Below the pieces are notes generated by a model, which worked only from the letters and a program-made list of their open reading frames with translations, was not told where the DNA came from and did not search any database. Made by a program: the position numbers and the translations under genes. This document shows, piece by piece, positions 38,056-47,313 of a stretch of 64,000 bases of DNA (position 1 is its first letter; each line of letters begins with the position of its first letter). Source of the stretch: Cucumibacter marinus DSM 18995 (GTDB taxonomy: Bacteria > Pseudomonadota > Alphaproteobacteria > Rhizobiales > Devosiaceae); contig NZ_AUCR01000001.1 in NCBI RefSeq assembly GCF_000429865.1, positions 62,001-126,000 of the forward strand, read 5' to 3'.

Positions 38056-41000
38056 GCGCGCCCACCACCCCGCCTGACAAGCTGATCGGGGGTGTGCCGG
38101 ACGGCATGCAGCCCTTCGTGGTCGCGGACCTGGTGCGCAGCGCACCGGGAGAAGGACCCGCGCGGCTGGTTTTCGTGGCGCGTGACGGGCGGCGCCTTCA
38201 CAAGATGGCGGATCTTCTCGAGCGGATCATGCCCGACAGGACCGTCCTGAGGTTTCCGGCCTGGGACTGCCTGCCTTATGACCGTGTGTCGCCCAATGCA
38301 GGGGTGATCGCGGAGCGGATGACAACTCTGGCCTATCTGCGGGCCGCGCCGAAAGCGGGCGCAATCGTGGTTACCACGGTCAACGCCATCGCACAGCGGC
38401 TGATCCCCACCGAAGTCGTCGACACCTTCACCTTCTCGGTGAAGGGTGGTGCGGTTGTCGACAGCGAAAAGCTGATCGGTTGGGCCAATGCCAATGGTTA
38501 TCTCCGCGTGCCGACGGTGCGCGAGGCCGGCGAGTTCGCCGTGCGGGGCGGGCTGATCGACTTGTTTCCGGCCGGTGCCGATGCACCGCTCAGGTTCGAT
38601 TTCTTCGGCACGACTCTTGAATCGATCCGGCAGTTCGACGCCGAAAGCCAGCGCACCATCGGCCAGGTCAAGTCCATTTCCCTTGTGCCGATGAGCGAGG
38701 TGGTGCTGACCGAAGACAGCATCCGCACCTTTCGCGGCAACTACACTGCTGCCTTCGGCGGCGCGACGGCTGACGATCCGCTCTATGGCGCCATCAGCGC
38801 CGGGCAGCGTTTTGCCGGCATGGAGCACTGGTTGCCGTTCTTTTACGGCGAGATGGCCGGGCTTGCGGACTATACCGGTACCGCCAGTTTCGTGTTCGAC
38901 GATCAGGCGCCGCAGGCTCTCAGCGAGCGCCGCGAGCAGATCGAAGACTACTACAAGGCGCGAACAGAAGCGCTCAGCGACCCTGCGGGCGGCGGTGCGC
39001 CCTATAAGCCCATCGAACCCGGCCAGCTTTACCGGCTCAATGCCGGTGTGTATGCGCTGGGTGAGGGCGGTGAAGCGATTCAACTATCACCCTTCGCCCC
39101 CGCACCGGGCGCCGCGAACGCCCTCGAAGACCAGGCCGGAAAACTTGCACCGAGCTTTGCCGCCGAACGCAAATCGAACGATATCAACCTGTTCGAGGCT
39201 GTCGTTAAGGCGATTGGCGAGAAACGCAAAGCAGGCAAGAAGACCGTCGTCGCCTGTTGGAGCGAAGGCACACGCGACCGCATGGCCCAGGTTCTGGGGG
39301 ATCACGAGGCCGGCGGGCTGATCCGTCTGGACCGTTGGAGCGAGGTCAAGGACCTTGGCGCCAACAGCACGGGCCTGATCGTGCTCGGGCTCGATTCCGG
39401 GTTCGAAACCGAAGAGCTCTACGTGCTCTCCGAACAGGATATTCTCGGTGAGCGCATTATCCGCCCGACGCGGCGGGCCAAAGGCGCGGAGGCGCTGACC
39501 GAGGTTTCGGGCCTCTCTGCCGGCGATCTGGTCGTGCATGTCGATCACGGTATCGGGCGTTTTGTCGGGCTCAAGGCGATCGAAGTCAGCGGGGCCCCGC
39601 ATGACTGTGTCGAGATCGAATACGCCAAATCCGACAAGCTCTACCTGCCGGTCGAGAACATCGAACTCCTGTCGCGCTATGGCTCGGACAATGAGCATGC
39701 GGCGCTCGACAAGCTTGGAGGTGTGGCCTGGCAGGCCAAGAAGGCCAAGCTCAAGAAGCGCATCCGCGAGATTGCCGATCAACTGATCAAGATCGCGGCG
39801 CAGCGCGAGCTCTCCAATGGCGAAGTCGTCGAAGTACCCGACGGGCTCTATCAGGAGTTCTGCGCGCGCTTCCCGTTCGAGGAAACCGAGGACCAACTCG
39901 AGGCGCTGGGGGCCGTATTCGAGGATCTGGCCGCCGGCCGGATCATGGACCGGCTGATTTGCGGCGATGTGGGCTTCGGCAAGACCGAAGTCGCTCTACG
40001 GGCCGCTTTCGCCGTCGCGATGAGCGGAAGGCAAGTTGCGGTTGTCGTGCCGACCACGCTTCTGGCGCGCCAGCACTACAAGACCTTTGCCGAGCGATTT
40101 GCCGATCTGCCGGTACGGGTGCGGCACATCTCGCGGCTGGTTTCAGCGAAAGAAGCCAAGCAAAGCCGGGAAGACCTGGCCGACGGGCGGGTCGATATCG
40201 TCGTCGGCACCCACGCCCTGTTGGCCAAGTCGGTCAAATTCAAGGATCTCGGCCTGTTGGTGGTCGATGAGGAGCAGCGCTTCGGGGTCGGACACAAGGA
40301 ACGGCTCAAGGAACTCAAGGCCAATGTTCATGTGCTGACGCTGAGCGCGACGCCGATCCCGCGCACGCTGCAAATGGCGCTGACCGGCGTGCGCGACCTC
40401 TCGCTGCTGGCCACGCCGCCGGTTGACAGGCTCTCCGTGCGCAGCTTTGTCAGCCCCTTCGACCCGCTGGTGGTGCGAGAGGCGCTGCTGCGCGAGAAAT
40501 ATCGCGGCGGGCAGGCTTTCTATGTGGTGCCGCGGATCAAGGACCAGACCGAGATCGCCGAATTCCTTCGCGACCGGGTGCCCGAAGTTTCCTTCATGGT
40601 GGCCCATGGGCAGATGTCGGCCTCCGAGCTCGATGACATCATGAACGCGTTCTACGATGGCAAGTTCGACGTGCTGGTTTCGACCACCATCGTTGAATCC
40701 GGGCTCGACATTCCCAATGCCAACACCCTGATCGTGCATCGCTCGGACATGTTCGGATTGGCGCAGCTGCACCAGATCCGCGGCCGGATCGGGCGCTCCA
40801 AGGTGCGTGCCTATGCGCTTTTCACCATGCCACCCGACCGTCAATTGACGGGCACCGCCCAGCGCCGGCTGCACGTTCTGCAGTCGCTCGACAGCCTTGG
40901 CGCCGGGTTCCAGCTCGCCAGCCACGACCTTGATATCCGTGGGGCAGGGAACATTCTGGGTGAAGAACAGTCCGGACACATCAAGGAAGTCGGGTTCGAA

Positions 41001-41528
41001 CTCTATCAGTCGATGCTTGAAGAGGCGGTCGCCAGCCTGCGCGCCGGCGGTGCCGAGGCGGAAGATGAAGGCCAGTGGTCGCCGCAGATTTCCATCGGCA
41101 TGCCGGTGATGATCCCGGATCACTTCGTGCCCGACCTGCAGGTGCGCATGCAGCTCTACCGGCGCTTGGGCGAGCTCAGGGATGCGCGCGAGATCGACCG
41201 TTTCGGGGCGGAACTGATCGACCGTTTCGGGCCGTTGCCGGAGGAGGTCGAGGCGCTTTTGAAGATCGTTCTGGTCAAATCGCTTTGCCGCACGGCCAAT
41301 GTCGAGCGGGTCGAAGCCGGCCCCAAGGGGGCCGTCGTCACCCTGCGCGGGGCCAAATTCCCCAATCCCGCCGGGCTTGTGGCGCTGATCGGCGATTCGA
41401 GCCAGCAGGTGCGGCTCAAGCCTGATCAGAAGCTTGTCTTTGTCCGCAACTGGATGACCCCAGAGGACCGGCTGAAGGGCGTTGCGGTCATTCTCACCAA
41501 GATGGCACGGCTGGCGGAAGCAGCGTAA
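38052..41528 (+). CDS. mfd: Transcription-repair coupling factor Mfd
   Basis: A 1158-residue DNA translocase that removes RNA polymerase stalled at lesions and recruits UvrA. Domains in order: UvrB-like start with FPAWDCLPYDRVSPN; the polymerase-interacting domain with GDLVVHVDHGIGRFVGL; RecG-like motor with Walker A GDVGFGKTE, DEEQRFGVGHKE and SATPIPRTLQMALTG; TRG region with QIRGRIGRS, HDLDIRGAGNILGEEQSGHIKEVGFELY; and a TRCF C-terminal domain. The GTG start is coupled to sdhE. Confidence 0.97.
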   Translation: MSAPTTPPDKLIGGVPDGMQPFVVADLVRSAPGEGPARLVFVARDGRRLHKMADLLERIMPDRTVLRFPAWDCLPYDRVSPNAGVIAERMTTLAYLRAAPKAGAIVVTTVNAIAQRLIPTEVVDTFTFSVKGGAVVDSEKLIGWANANGYLRVPTVREAGEFAVRGGLIDLFPAGADAPLRFDFFGTTLESIRQFDAESQRTIGQVKSISLVPMSEVVLTEDSIRTFRGNYTAAFGGATADDPLYGAISAGQRFAGMEHWLPFFYGEMAGLADYTGTASFVFDDQAPQALSERREQIEDYYKARTEALSDPAGGGAPYKPIEPGQLYRLNAGVYALGEGGEAIQLSPFAPAPGAANALEDQAGKLAPSFAAERKSNDINLFEAVVKAIGEKRKAGKKTVVACWSEGTRDRMAQVLGDHEAGGLIRLDRWSEVKDLGANSTGLIVLGLDSGFETEELYVLSEQDILGERIIRPTRRAKGAEALTEVSGLSAGDLVVHVDHGIGRFVGLKAIEVSGAPHDCVEIEYAKSDKLYLPVENIELLSRYGSDNEHAALDKLGGVAWQAKKAKLKKRIREIADQLIKIAAQRELSNGEVVEVPDGLYQEFCARFPFEETEDQLEALGAVFEDLAAGRIMDRLICGDVGFGKTEVALRAAFAVAMSGRQVAVVVPTTLLARQHYKTFAERFADLPVRVRHISRLVSAKEAKQSREDLADGRVDIVVGTHALLAKSVKFKDLGLLVVDEEQRFGVGHKERLKELKANVHVLTLSATPIPRTLQMALTGVRDLSLLATPPVDRLSVRSFVSPFDPLVVREALLREKYRGGQAFYVVPRIKDQTEIAEFLRDRVPEVSFMVAHGQMSASELDDIMNAFYDGKFDVLVSTTIVESGLDIPNANTLIVHRSDMFGLAQLHQIRGRIGRSKVRAYALFTMPPDRQLTGTAQRRLHVLQSLDSLGAGFQLASHDLDIRGAGNILGEEQSGHIKEVGFELYQSMLEEAVASLRAGGAEAEDEGQWSPQISIGMPVMIPDHFVPDLQVRMQLYRRLGELRDAREIDRFGAELIDRFGPLPEEVEALLKIVLVKSLCRTANVERVEAGPKGAVVTLRGAKFPNPAGLVALIGDSSQQVRLKPDQKLVFVRNWMTPEDRLKGVAVILTKMARLAEAA

Positions 41529-41706
41529 AACTGCGGATTCTCCTTGCGGATAAATGCAAGGCGTTGTTGCGCGGGGGGCACGCGAGGGGCTATTCGCGTT
41601 TGGCGGCGGCAAACTGTCATGTTATTGCCCGAATTCCACGATCCTTAGGGCACCGACGAATTCAGCACTGTTGCCCGTTCACCGGGCCAATGCACAAGGA
41701 ATGATA

Positions 41707-42357
41707 ATGCGCTTCACCAAAGCTATCCTCACCTGTTTCGCCGCCGCGAGCCTGGCGCTGTTCCCGGCCACCGCCATGGCGCAGGAAAGCGGAAACTCCG
41801 GCGAGCAGGAACGCAAGCCCGAACAGAACTGGCTCAAGGTCTGCGACACGCTCGAAAGCGGCGAAGAAGCCTGCGTGATGCGCCAAACCATCCTGCAGGG
41901 TGGCCAGTTCTCCGGCGCCTTCCTTCTGCGCGACGACCCGACCCAGGACTACCGTCTGCTGGCCATTGCGGCTGTGCCGATCGGGGTGTTCCTGCCGGCC
42001 GGCCTGACGCTGCAGATCGACAATGCCAAGCCGATCAGCCTGCCTTATGTGATCTGCGACCCGCAGTCCTGCATGACCCAGCTGGCGGTCAACGAGGCTT
42101 ATGTGAACAGCCTCAAGAAGGGCGCGCGCCTCGTCATGACCGCAAAGAACCGCCAGAACAAGGACCTCAAGATCGAGGTAAACCTGTCGGGCTTCACCGC
42201 CGTTTATGAAGGCGATGCCACCGTCACCGCCGAGGAACTGCGCGACCAGCAGACCGGCCAGTCGGCACTGGAGCAGATGCTTCAGCAGCAGGCCGAGAAG
42301 ATCCGCCAGCAAAAAGAAGGCGGAGATTCGGGCGACAGCACTGACAGCGGCCAGTAA
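41707..42357 (+). CDS. Invasion-associated locus B (IalB)-family secreted protein
   Basis: A protein of 216 residues. Residues 1-25 are a signal peptide ending AMA before QESG. The mature domain has the IalB pattern NWLKVCDTL..GEEACVMRQTI, GVFLPAGLTLQIDN, LPYVICDPQSCMTQLAV and GFTAVY, with four cysteines likely in two disulfides. The C-terminus is Gln-rich and charged. IalB proteins occur across Rhizobiales, including free-living ones, so no virulence role is implied. AAGGA at 41696-41700 favours ATG 41707 over the ATG six bases earlier. Confidence 0.88.
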   Translation: MRFTKAILTCFAAASLALFPATAMAQESGNSGEQERKPEQNWLKVCDTLESGEEACVMRQTILQGGQFSGAFLLRDDPTQDYRLLAIAAVPIGVFLPAGLTLQIDNAKPISLPYVICDPQSCMTQLAVNEAYVNSLKKGARLVMTAKNRQNKDLKIEVNLSGFTAVYEGDATVTAEELRDQQTGQSALEQMLQQQAEKIRQQKEGGDSGDSTDSGQ

Positions 42358-42389
42358 GCCGCGTCGGTCCGCGCACCAAAAGGTTCAAG

Positions 42390-42419
42390 GCCCCGTGCTT
42401 CGGCACGGGGCTTTTCTTT
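42390..42419 (+). terminator. Rho-independent terminator with UUCG loop
   Basis: Stem GCCCCGTGC (42390-42398) and GCACGGGGC (42403-42411) closed by TTCG, then TTTTCTTT. It follows the IalB-family gene by 33 nt and also separates it from the convergent monooxygenase gene. Confidence 0.93.
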
Positions 42420-42435
42420 GCCGGGATAAGTGCGG

Positions 42436-43599
42436 TCAGCGCGCGCCCATGCCAAGGCGGAAGGCGGATTTGCGCAGGCCGGGCAAGGACCGCAGAGCGG
42501 TCAACCCAGCAAGCCGCACCGCGTCGGCCGGCAGGAAACCCGCAATCAATGTGCGGAACAGGGTGTCGACGAACAGCCCAGTGCCGGTAACGTCCCGCCG
42601 GCGGCCGTGTTCATAGGCGTTTGAGACCGCATCCGCCCATTCAGCACCGGATGGCAGCAGCTCTGCACTCTGAAGCGCCTCGGCGAGGCTCTCGACGTCG
42701 CGCAGGCCTAAATTGAGGCCCTGCGCGCCGATGGGCGGAAACGCGTGGGCGGATTCGCCAACCAGCACCACGCCGTCCTTGCCGAACCGGTTTGCCGTGA
42801 GGCTCATCAATTCGAAAATGAAGGCCGGGCTCGTCAGTTCGATATGGCCGAACAGGTGGGAGGACTTCTCGTTGATCGTGGCCGCCAACCGCCCGGGATC
42901 GGCCTTTGCCGCGTCGAGCGCGGCGCGCTTGTCGATCCAGACGAGGTTGGCGTTGTTCTCACCGCCCGGGACCAGGGTGAACGGGCCATTCTCATAATGG
43001 AATTCGACCGAGCAGCCATCGAGCGGGCGGGACAGCTTGAGATTGGCGACAAGCGCCGCCTGGTCATAGGCGTGCTCGCGGGTCCCAATACCGGCAAAGG
43101 CCCGGACCGACGATTTCTTGCCATCCGCACCGACAATCAGGCTGACCGAATGGGTCTTGCCGTCACCGTCCTCAATCTCAAAGGCGCCAGCCTTGCCGGA
43201 TATGCGGCTGGCTGCGGCATCGATGACGGTCAAATTGGCCTCCGCCTCAGCGCGGGCTGCAAAGGCGTCCAACAGGTCGGCATTGGGCAGATTGTAGCCA
43301 AAGGCCTCCACACCCGCCTCGCTGCTTTCGAACAGGGTCTCGCCGGTACGCAGCAGCCGACTGGTGGCGTCGATGATGCGGATCTTTTCGAGCGCGGTGC
43401 CGATCTCGGCGGGATCGCCGATCAGATCGTGGCGCCGCAATATTTCGATCGAGGGCATCATCAGGGCCGATGTGCGCCTGTCGACGGGCCCCTTGGGAGC
43501 AAACAACAAGGTTTTGCGGCCCGCCGCAGCACATACAAGCGCTGCAGCGAAGCCGCTTAATCCGCCGCCTATAACGGCGATATCATGGTTTGATGTCAT
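42436..43599 (-). CDS. UbiH/COQ6-family FAD monooxygenase
   Basis: A flavoprotein of 387 residues. Seen are the dinucleotide loop IGGGLSGFAAA at about 9-19, the mid-protein VGADGKKSSVR (the family's GADG..S.VR), and the second FAD motif GVVLVGESAHAFPPIGAQGLNLGLRD, where the family usually has GDAAH (Asp replaced by Glu). Members hydroxylate the ubiquinone ring; this one may be a ubiquinone hydroxylase or a relative. Its ATG overlaps the stop of a sulfur-transport gene (ATGA), an unusual partnership. Confidence 0.82.
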   Translation of the reverse strand: MTSNHDIAVIGGGLSGFAAALVCAAAGRKTLLFAPKGPVDRRTSALMMPSIEILRRHDLIGDPAEIGTALEKIRIIDATSRLLRTGETLFESSEAGVEAFGYNLPNADLLDAFAARAEAEANLTVIDAAASRISGKAGAFEIEDGDGKTHSVSLIVGADGKKSSVRAFAGIGTREHAYDQAALVANLKLSRPLDGCSVEFHYENGPFTLVPGGENNANLVWIDKRAALDAAKADPGRLAATINEKSSHLFGHIELTSPAFIFELMSLTANRFGKDGVVLVGESAHAFPPIGAQGLNLGLRDVESLAEALQSAELLPSGAEWADAVSNAYEHGRRRDVTGTGLFVDTLFRTLIAGFLPADAVRLAGLTALRSLPGLRKSAFRLGMGAR

Positions 43600-44078
43600 T
43601 CGGCCGGTGCGCTGGCAATTAACTCGCGGCGATTGAACGCCTCCAGCACATAATGGCCCAAAAACGATCCGAGGAACATGGCGCCGAGGAAAATCCAGAG
43701 GTTTTCCGGCATGAACCCGATCAGGGTGATGGCCGGACCCGGGCAGATGCCCGACATGCCCCAGCCAATCCCGAACAGGACCGCACCGCCCACCAGCGGG
43801 GTGTCGATATCAGTGCGCTCGGGATGGAAGAACTTGTGTTCGAACAAGGGCCGGGCACGGGTGCCAGCGTAGCGCACGCCGAGCATCATAACCCCGATGG
43901 CGGGCACGATGACGAGCGCGAGGCTGGGGTTCCAGCCGCCGGTCGTGATCGCGCCGAAATCAAGGAAACCGAGCACGACGAGGGGATCGGTCATCTGGGC
44001 GATATAGAGACCGGCACCGAACAAGAGGCCTGCAACCAGGCTGACAGCCAGATAGGCGGGATGAAGAGTTTCACGCAT
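43596..44078 (-). CDS. YeeE/YedE-family sulfur transport protein, second half
   Basis: A protein of 160 residues with four to five membrane helices. The conserved pore-type motif is GIGWGMSGICPGPAITLIG, with a Cys in a GxCPGPA context as in YeeE/YedE thiosulfate importers, and DPLVVLGFLDFGAITTGGWNPSLALVI near the start. Together with the next gene it forms the split two-protein version of YeeE. ATG 44078 overlaps the upstream stop by one base. Confidence 0.85.
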   Translation of the reverse strand: MRETLHPAYLAVSLVAGLLFGAGLYIAQMTDPLVVLGFLDFGAITTGGWNPSLALVIVPAIGVMMLGVRYAGTRARPLFEHKFFHPERTDIDTPLVGGAVLFGIGWGMSGICPGPAITLIGFMPENLWIFLGAMFLGSFLGHYVLEAFNRRELIASAPAE

Positions 44079-44509
44079 CAGACCACTCCCGTAATCGCAA
44101 CCGTGGCGATCGCCACCGAGAAAAACACAATCACGCTGACAAAGCTGCGCTTGGAAAAGCGCGCCAGTCCGCAAACGCCGTGACCCGAGGTGCAACCGTT
44201 CCCGATCTTGGTGCCGAGACCGACCAGCAGGCCGGCGGCGGCGATCCAAACGGGGCTGCCGACGAGTTCGGGCGTGGGCGCGGAAAAGCCGGGGAACAGG
44301 CCGGGTGCCGCAAGGGCAGCCAGCAGACCACCGGCGATCATCGCGCCGAGAAATACAAAACGCCAGATCACGGTGCGGGCGGGCGGCAGAAGCTGCCCGA
44401 ACAGGCCCGAGATGCCGGCAATACGGCCATTACCGATCCACAGGACGGCACTGGCGAGACCAATCAGGAGACCGCCGACCAGGGGCGGCCAGATGGAGAT
44501 CGCTTCCAT
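44078..44509 (-). CDS. YeeE/YedE-family sulfur transport protein, first half
   Basis: A protein of 143 residues with about four helices. The motif GLGTKIGNGCTSGHGVCGLARFSKRSF, with two cysteines in GNGCTSGHGVCG, is the hallmark of this family, which imports thiosulfate or related sulfur compounds. It is first in an overlapping chain with its paralogue and the UbiH-like gene. ATG 44509 has a CGGAG site and is preferred to the in-frame ATG 44569. Confidence 0.86.
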   Translation of the reverse strand: MEAISIWPPLVGGLLIGLASAVLWIGNGRIAGISGLFGQLLPPARTVIWRFVFLGAMIAGGLLAALAAPGLFPGFSAPTPELVGSPVWIAAAGLLVGLGTKIGNGCTSGHGVCGLARFSKRSFVSVIVFFSVAIATVAITGVV

Positions 44510-44528
44510 GGCGCTTGCTCCGTTATCA

Positions 44529-44542
44529 TTAGCTGACGCTAA
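44529..44542. promoter_or_regulatory. Operator candidate TTAGC-N4-GCTAA before the sulfur-transport operon
   Basis: A perfect 5+4+5 inverted repeat, 20 nt upstream of ATG 44509 and flanked by AT-rich DNA. Sulfide- or metal-sensing ArsR-type repressors (for example BigR/SqrR) control many YeeE genes, but no regulator gene lies nearby. Confidence 0.4.
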
Positions 44543-44712
44543 AATAGTGCGCAAAGCCCCGGAAAACAAAGGGCCCCCGCGAACGGAACCTTGCCAAACG
44601 CCAGCAATTTCTCATCGTGGAGAAGGGCGTGGTTTAACCGGTCTGCGGTATCGCCTAAGAAGAGACGAATTTTGTAAGTTCGCCCCGAAAAAAGAAACGG
44701 AACCCCGCAATC

Positions 44713-45441
44713 ATGGAATGGCTCGCCGATCCCAGCATCTGGGCATCCTTGTTGACGCTGACACTGATGGAAATCGTGCTCGGTATCGACAACATCGTCT
44801 TCATTTCAGTGCTGGTGGCGCGGCTCCCCGAAAACCAGGCCAAGCGGGCACGCCAGATCGGTCTTGCGCTGGCCCTGGTGTTTCGCATCCTGTTGCTGCT
44901 GGTGCTGGCCTGGATCATCGGGCTCACCGCTCCGCTGTTCTCGATCTTCGGGCACGACGTCTCCTGGCGTGACATCATTCTGATCGCTGGTGGCTTGTTC
45001 CTGTTCTACAAGGCCACCCACGAGATCCATCAGGAGATCGAGGGCGAGGGGCACGACACCGGCAGCGGGGTTTCCGCCGGCATGACCGCGGTGATCATCC
45101 AGATCGCGATCATCGACATGGTGTTCTCGATCGATTCCATCATCACCGCCATCGGCATGGCCGAGCATGTCTGGATCATGATCACCGCCGTCGTGATCGC
45201 AATCGGCGTCATGTACATCTTCTCCGGTACGATCGCCGACTTCATCGCCGCGCACCCGACCACAAAGATGCTGGCGCTTTCATTCCTCATCCTGATCGGT
45301 GTGACCCTGGTTGCTGATGGCGCCGGGTTCCATATCCCCAAGGGCTATGTGTACTTTGCCATGGCATTCTCGACCGGGGTGGAAGCCATCAACATCCTGG
45401 TCAGCAGCCGGCGCAAGAAAAAGGGAGCGGTCTCGAAATGA
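44713..45441 (+). CDS. TerC-family membrane protein
   Basis: A protein of 242 residues with seven hydrophobic helices. The two family hallmarks are present: LTLMEIVLGIDNIVFISVL near residue 20 and IAIIDMVFSIDSIITAIGM near 140, acidic residues within membrane helices that may bind a metal ion. TerC proteins are linked to tellurite resistance and to manganese export with metalation of secreted proteins. Its stop overlaps the start of the quinone reductase gene. Confidence 0.92.
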   Translation: MEWLADPSIWASLLTLTLMEIVLGIDNIVFISVLVARLPENQAKRARQIGLALALVFRILLLLVLAWIIGLTAPLFSIFGHDVSWRDIILIAGGLFLFYKATHEIHQEIEGEGHDTGSGVSAGMTAVIIQIAIIDMVFSIDSIITAIGMAEHVWIMITAVVIAIGVMYIFSGTIADFIAAHPTTKMLALSFLILIGVTLVADGAGFHIPKGYVYFAMAFSTGVEAINILVSSRRKKKGAVSK

Positions 45442-46409
45442 GCAAATCGGTAATCATCCGCGAATTCGGCGGACCGGAAGTGATGCAGTTCGAGGAGGTC
45501 GAGATCGGCGCCCCGGGGCCGGGCGAGATCCAGGTCCGGCACGAGGCCATCGGCCTCAATTTCATCGACGTCTATCACCGCACCGGGCTTTACCCCAATC
45601 CGCTGCCCTTCACGCCGGGGCAGGAGGGCGCCGGCGAGGTTGTGGCGGTCGGCGAGGGGGCGACCGAGTTTTCGGTTGGTGACCGCGTCACCTATAGCGG
45701 GGCACTGGGCAGCTATTCGGAGCTGCGCAATCTCAAGGCGGAACTTGCCGTCAAGCTGCCGGAGGGCGTTTCCGAAGAGATCGCGGCCGCATCCACGCTC
45801 AAGGGGCTGACCGTCTATCATCTCCTTCACTCGACCTATGCGCTTCAGCCGGGCGAGACGGTGCTGGTGATGGCGGCTGCCGGCGGTGTGGGACAGCTCC
45901 TGTGCCAATGGGCCAAGCATATCGGCGCCACCGTTATCGGTTGTGCCGGTTCGCCCGAGAAGGTGGCACTGGCTCGCGCCAATGGCTGCGACCACGCGAT
46001 CGACTATTCGGCACAGGATTATCGTATCGAGGTGCAAAAGCTGACCGGCGGGCAGGGGGTCGATGTGGTCTACGATTCGGTGGGCAAGGCGACGTTCATG
46101 TCCTCGCTCGACTGTCTCAAGCCGCGCGGCATGATGGTCTCGTTCGGCAATGCCACCGGTCCGGTGTCGATCGACAATCTTGGCGTTCTTGCCCAAAAGG
46201 GGTCGCTTTATGTCTGCCGACCGACCAGCGGCACGTATACGGCAACCCGCGAGGCCCTGGTCGAGAGCTGCGATGCCCTGTTTTCCGCCATCCAGACCGG
46301 TATCATCAAACCCAAGGTCAATCAGCGCTTCGCCTTGAGCGATGCGCAGGAGGCCCACAGGGCCCTCGAGGCACGGCAAACCACCGGGGCCAGCATTCTG
46401 GTGCCCTGA
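45438..46409 (+). CDS. NADPH:quinone oxidoreductase, zinc-free MDR family
   Basis: A protein of 323 residues, medium-chain reductase fold. Seen are GLNFIDVYHRTGLYPNPLPFTPGQEGAG near the start, the NADPH loop VLVMAAAGGVGQLLCQWAKHIGATVIG, and a QGVDVVYDSVGKATF stretch, all typical of quinone oxidoreductase 1 (QOR). The catalytic zinc cysteines of alcohol dehydrogenases are absent. It probably reduces quinones with NADPH in the cytoplasm. The ATG overlaps the terC stop (ATGA). Confidence 0.92.
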   Translation: MSKSVIIREFGGPEVMQFEEVEIGAPGPGEIQVRHEAIGLNFIDVYHRTGLYPNPLPFTPGQEGAGEVVAVGEGATEFSVGDRVTYSGALGSYSELRNLKAELAVKLPEGVSEEIAAASTLKGLTVYHLLHSTYALQPGETVLVMAAAGGVGQLLCQWAKHIGATVIGCAGSPEKVALARANGCDHAIDYSAQDYRIEVQKLTGGQGVDVVYDSVGKATFMSSLDCLKPRGMMVSFGNATGPVSIDNLGVLAQKGSLYVCRPTSGTYTATREALVESCDALFSAIQTGIIKPKVNQRFALSDAQEAHRALEARQTTGASILVP

Positions 46410-46477
46410 GCGCGAGAAAGCGCTGCTCTGCCACATCGGCAGGATCGGCCTACACCGTCCTTTCGTTCGCGTCGCTG

Positions 46478-46975
46478 TCACTCCGAGGTGTCGGCAAGGG
46501 CATTAGCGATCACCTCGATTTCCGCCTCAACTACGCGGCTCGCCAACAGCGCGGAAAAACTGTGCGCGTGTTCGGAATCCGGCTCAGCGAGGGATTTCAG
46601 AGTCGTCCTGCGGGATTGGAGTTGGGCGCGAAGGGATTCGCTGACGTCGACGCCGGCATCCCTGAGCATGATCAGGGAAAGAAGTGGGGTTTGAGGTAAT
46701 CCTCCAGCCCTGATGACAAGTTCGCCGATAGCCGCGCGACCGAGATCGGTCGGGTAACAGATTTGGCGGTCGGGATAGGATCCGCCGGGCTCCTGGCGCT
46801 CCTCCACCCAGCCGCGCTTCACGAAGCGGGCGAGGATCGAATAGACCGCCGGCCGTTTAAGCCCAAGCAGTTGCATCGGCCCTTTTTCAAAGGCCGACGC
46901 GATTTCATAGCCATGGACGGGATGGGCGATCACGATACTCAGGACCGCCAGTTCCCGTGCGACAGTCAGGCTCAT
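46478..46975 (-). CDS. PadR-family transcriptional regulator
   Basis: A protein of 165 residues. The winged-helix start is LAVLSIVIAHPVHGYEIASAFEK, with GLKRPAVYSILARFVKRGWVEERQE as recognition helix and wing, and a C-terminal dimerising helical domain. PadR proteins repress genes for aromatic stress or efflux. It overlaps the monooxygenase gene upstream (ATGA), so both lie in one operon, probably self-controlled through the inverted repeat at 47314. Confidence 0.88.
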   Translation of the reverse strand: MSLTVARELAVLSIVIAHPVHGYEIASAFEKGPMQLLGLKRPAVYSILARFVKRGWVEERQEPGGSYPDRQICYPTDLGRAAIGELVIRAGGLPQTPLLSLIMLRDAGVDVSESLRAQLQSRRTTLKSLAEPDSEHAHSFSALLASRVVEAEIEVIANALADTSE

Positions 46976-47289
46976 CCTGCAAGCCTTCCCGCCACCGGCG
47001 TAAGATCGAACATCTCGAAGGTCTCGATGATCGCTTCCATCTCGTCGGCATCTCCATGTTCGGCCGCACCTTTGGGGCTCGCAAGGTAGTCATCCATGGT
47101 TTTCTTCTCGGTCATCGTGATCCAGACGACGACCGAGTTGCGCTCGCGATCCGCGGAAACCTGATAGGCAACGACGCCGTCGGTATCGCGGTCAATTGCC
47201 GCCGGCGGAGCGGAAGCGATTCGCACCAGATCGTCAAACCGTCCCGGCTTGGCGGTTGATCGCGACATGAAGGTGTAGGTCGGCTGCAT
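46972..47289 (-). CDS. Antibiotic-biosynthesis-monooxygenase (ABM) domain protein
   Basis: A protein of 105 residues with a ferredoxin-like alpha/beta fold: YTFMSRSTAKPGRFDDLVRIAS, GVVAYQVSADRERNSVVVWITMTEKKTMDDYLASP. Such cofactor-free monooxygenases oxidise quinol-like or aromatic compounds; the substrate here is unknown. ATG 47289 has a GAGGAG site. Pairing with a PadR regulator and a quinone reductase nearby fits a response to aromatics, inferred. Confidence 0.82.
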   Translation of the reverse strand: MQPTYTFMSRSTAKPGRFDDLVRIASAPPAAIDRDTDGVVAYQVSADRERNSVVVWITMTEKKTMDDYLASPKGAAEHGDADEMEAIIETFEMFDLTPVAGRLAG

Positions 47290-47313
47290 GATATTCTCCT
47301 CATCATTCACAAC

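Noticed and set aside
44570-44712. Manganese (yybP-ykoY) riboswitch before terC
   Set aside because: TerC-family genes often have one, but the conserved GGGGAGUA and the second conserved loop are not present in this leader.
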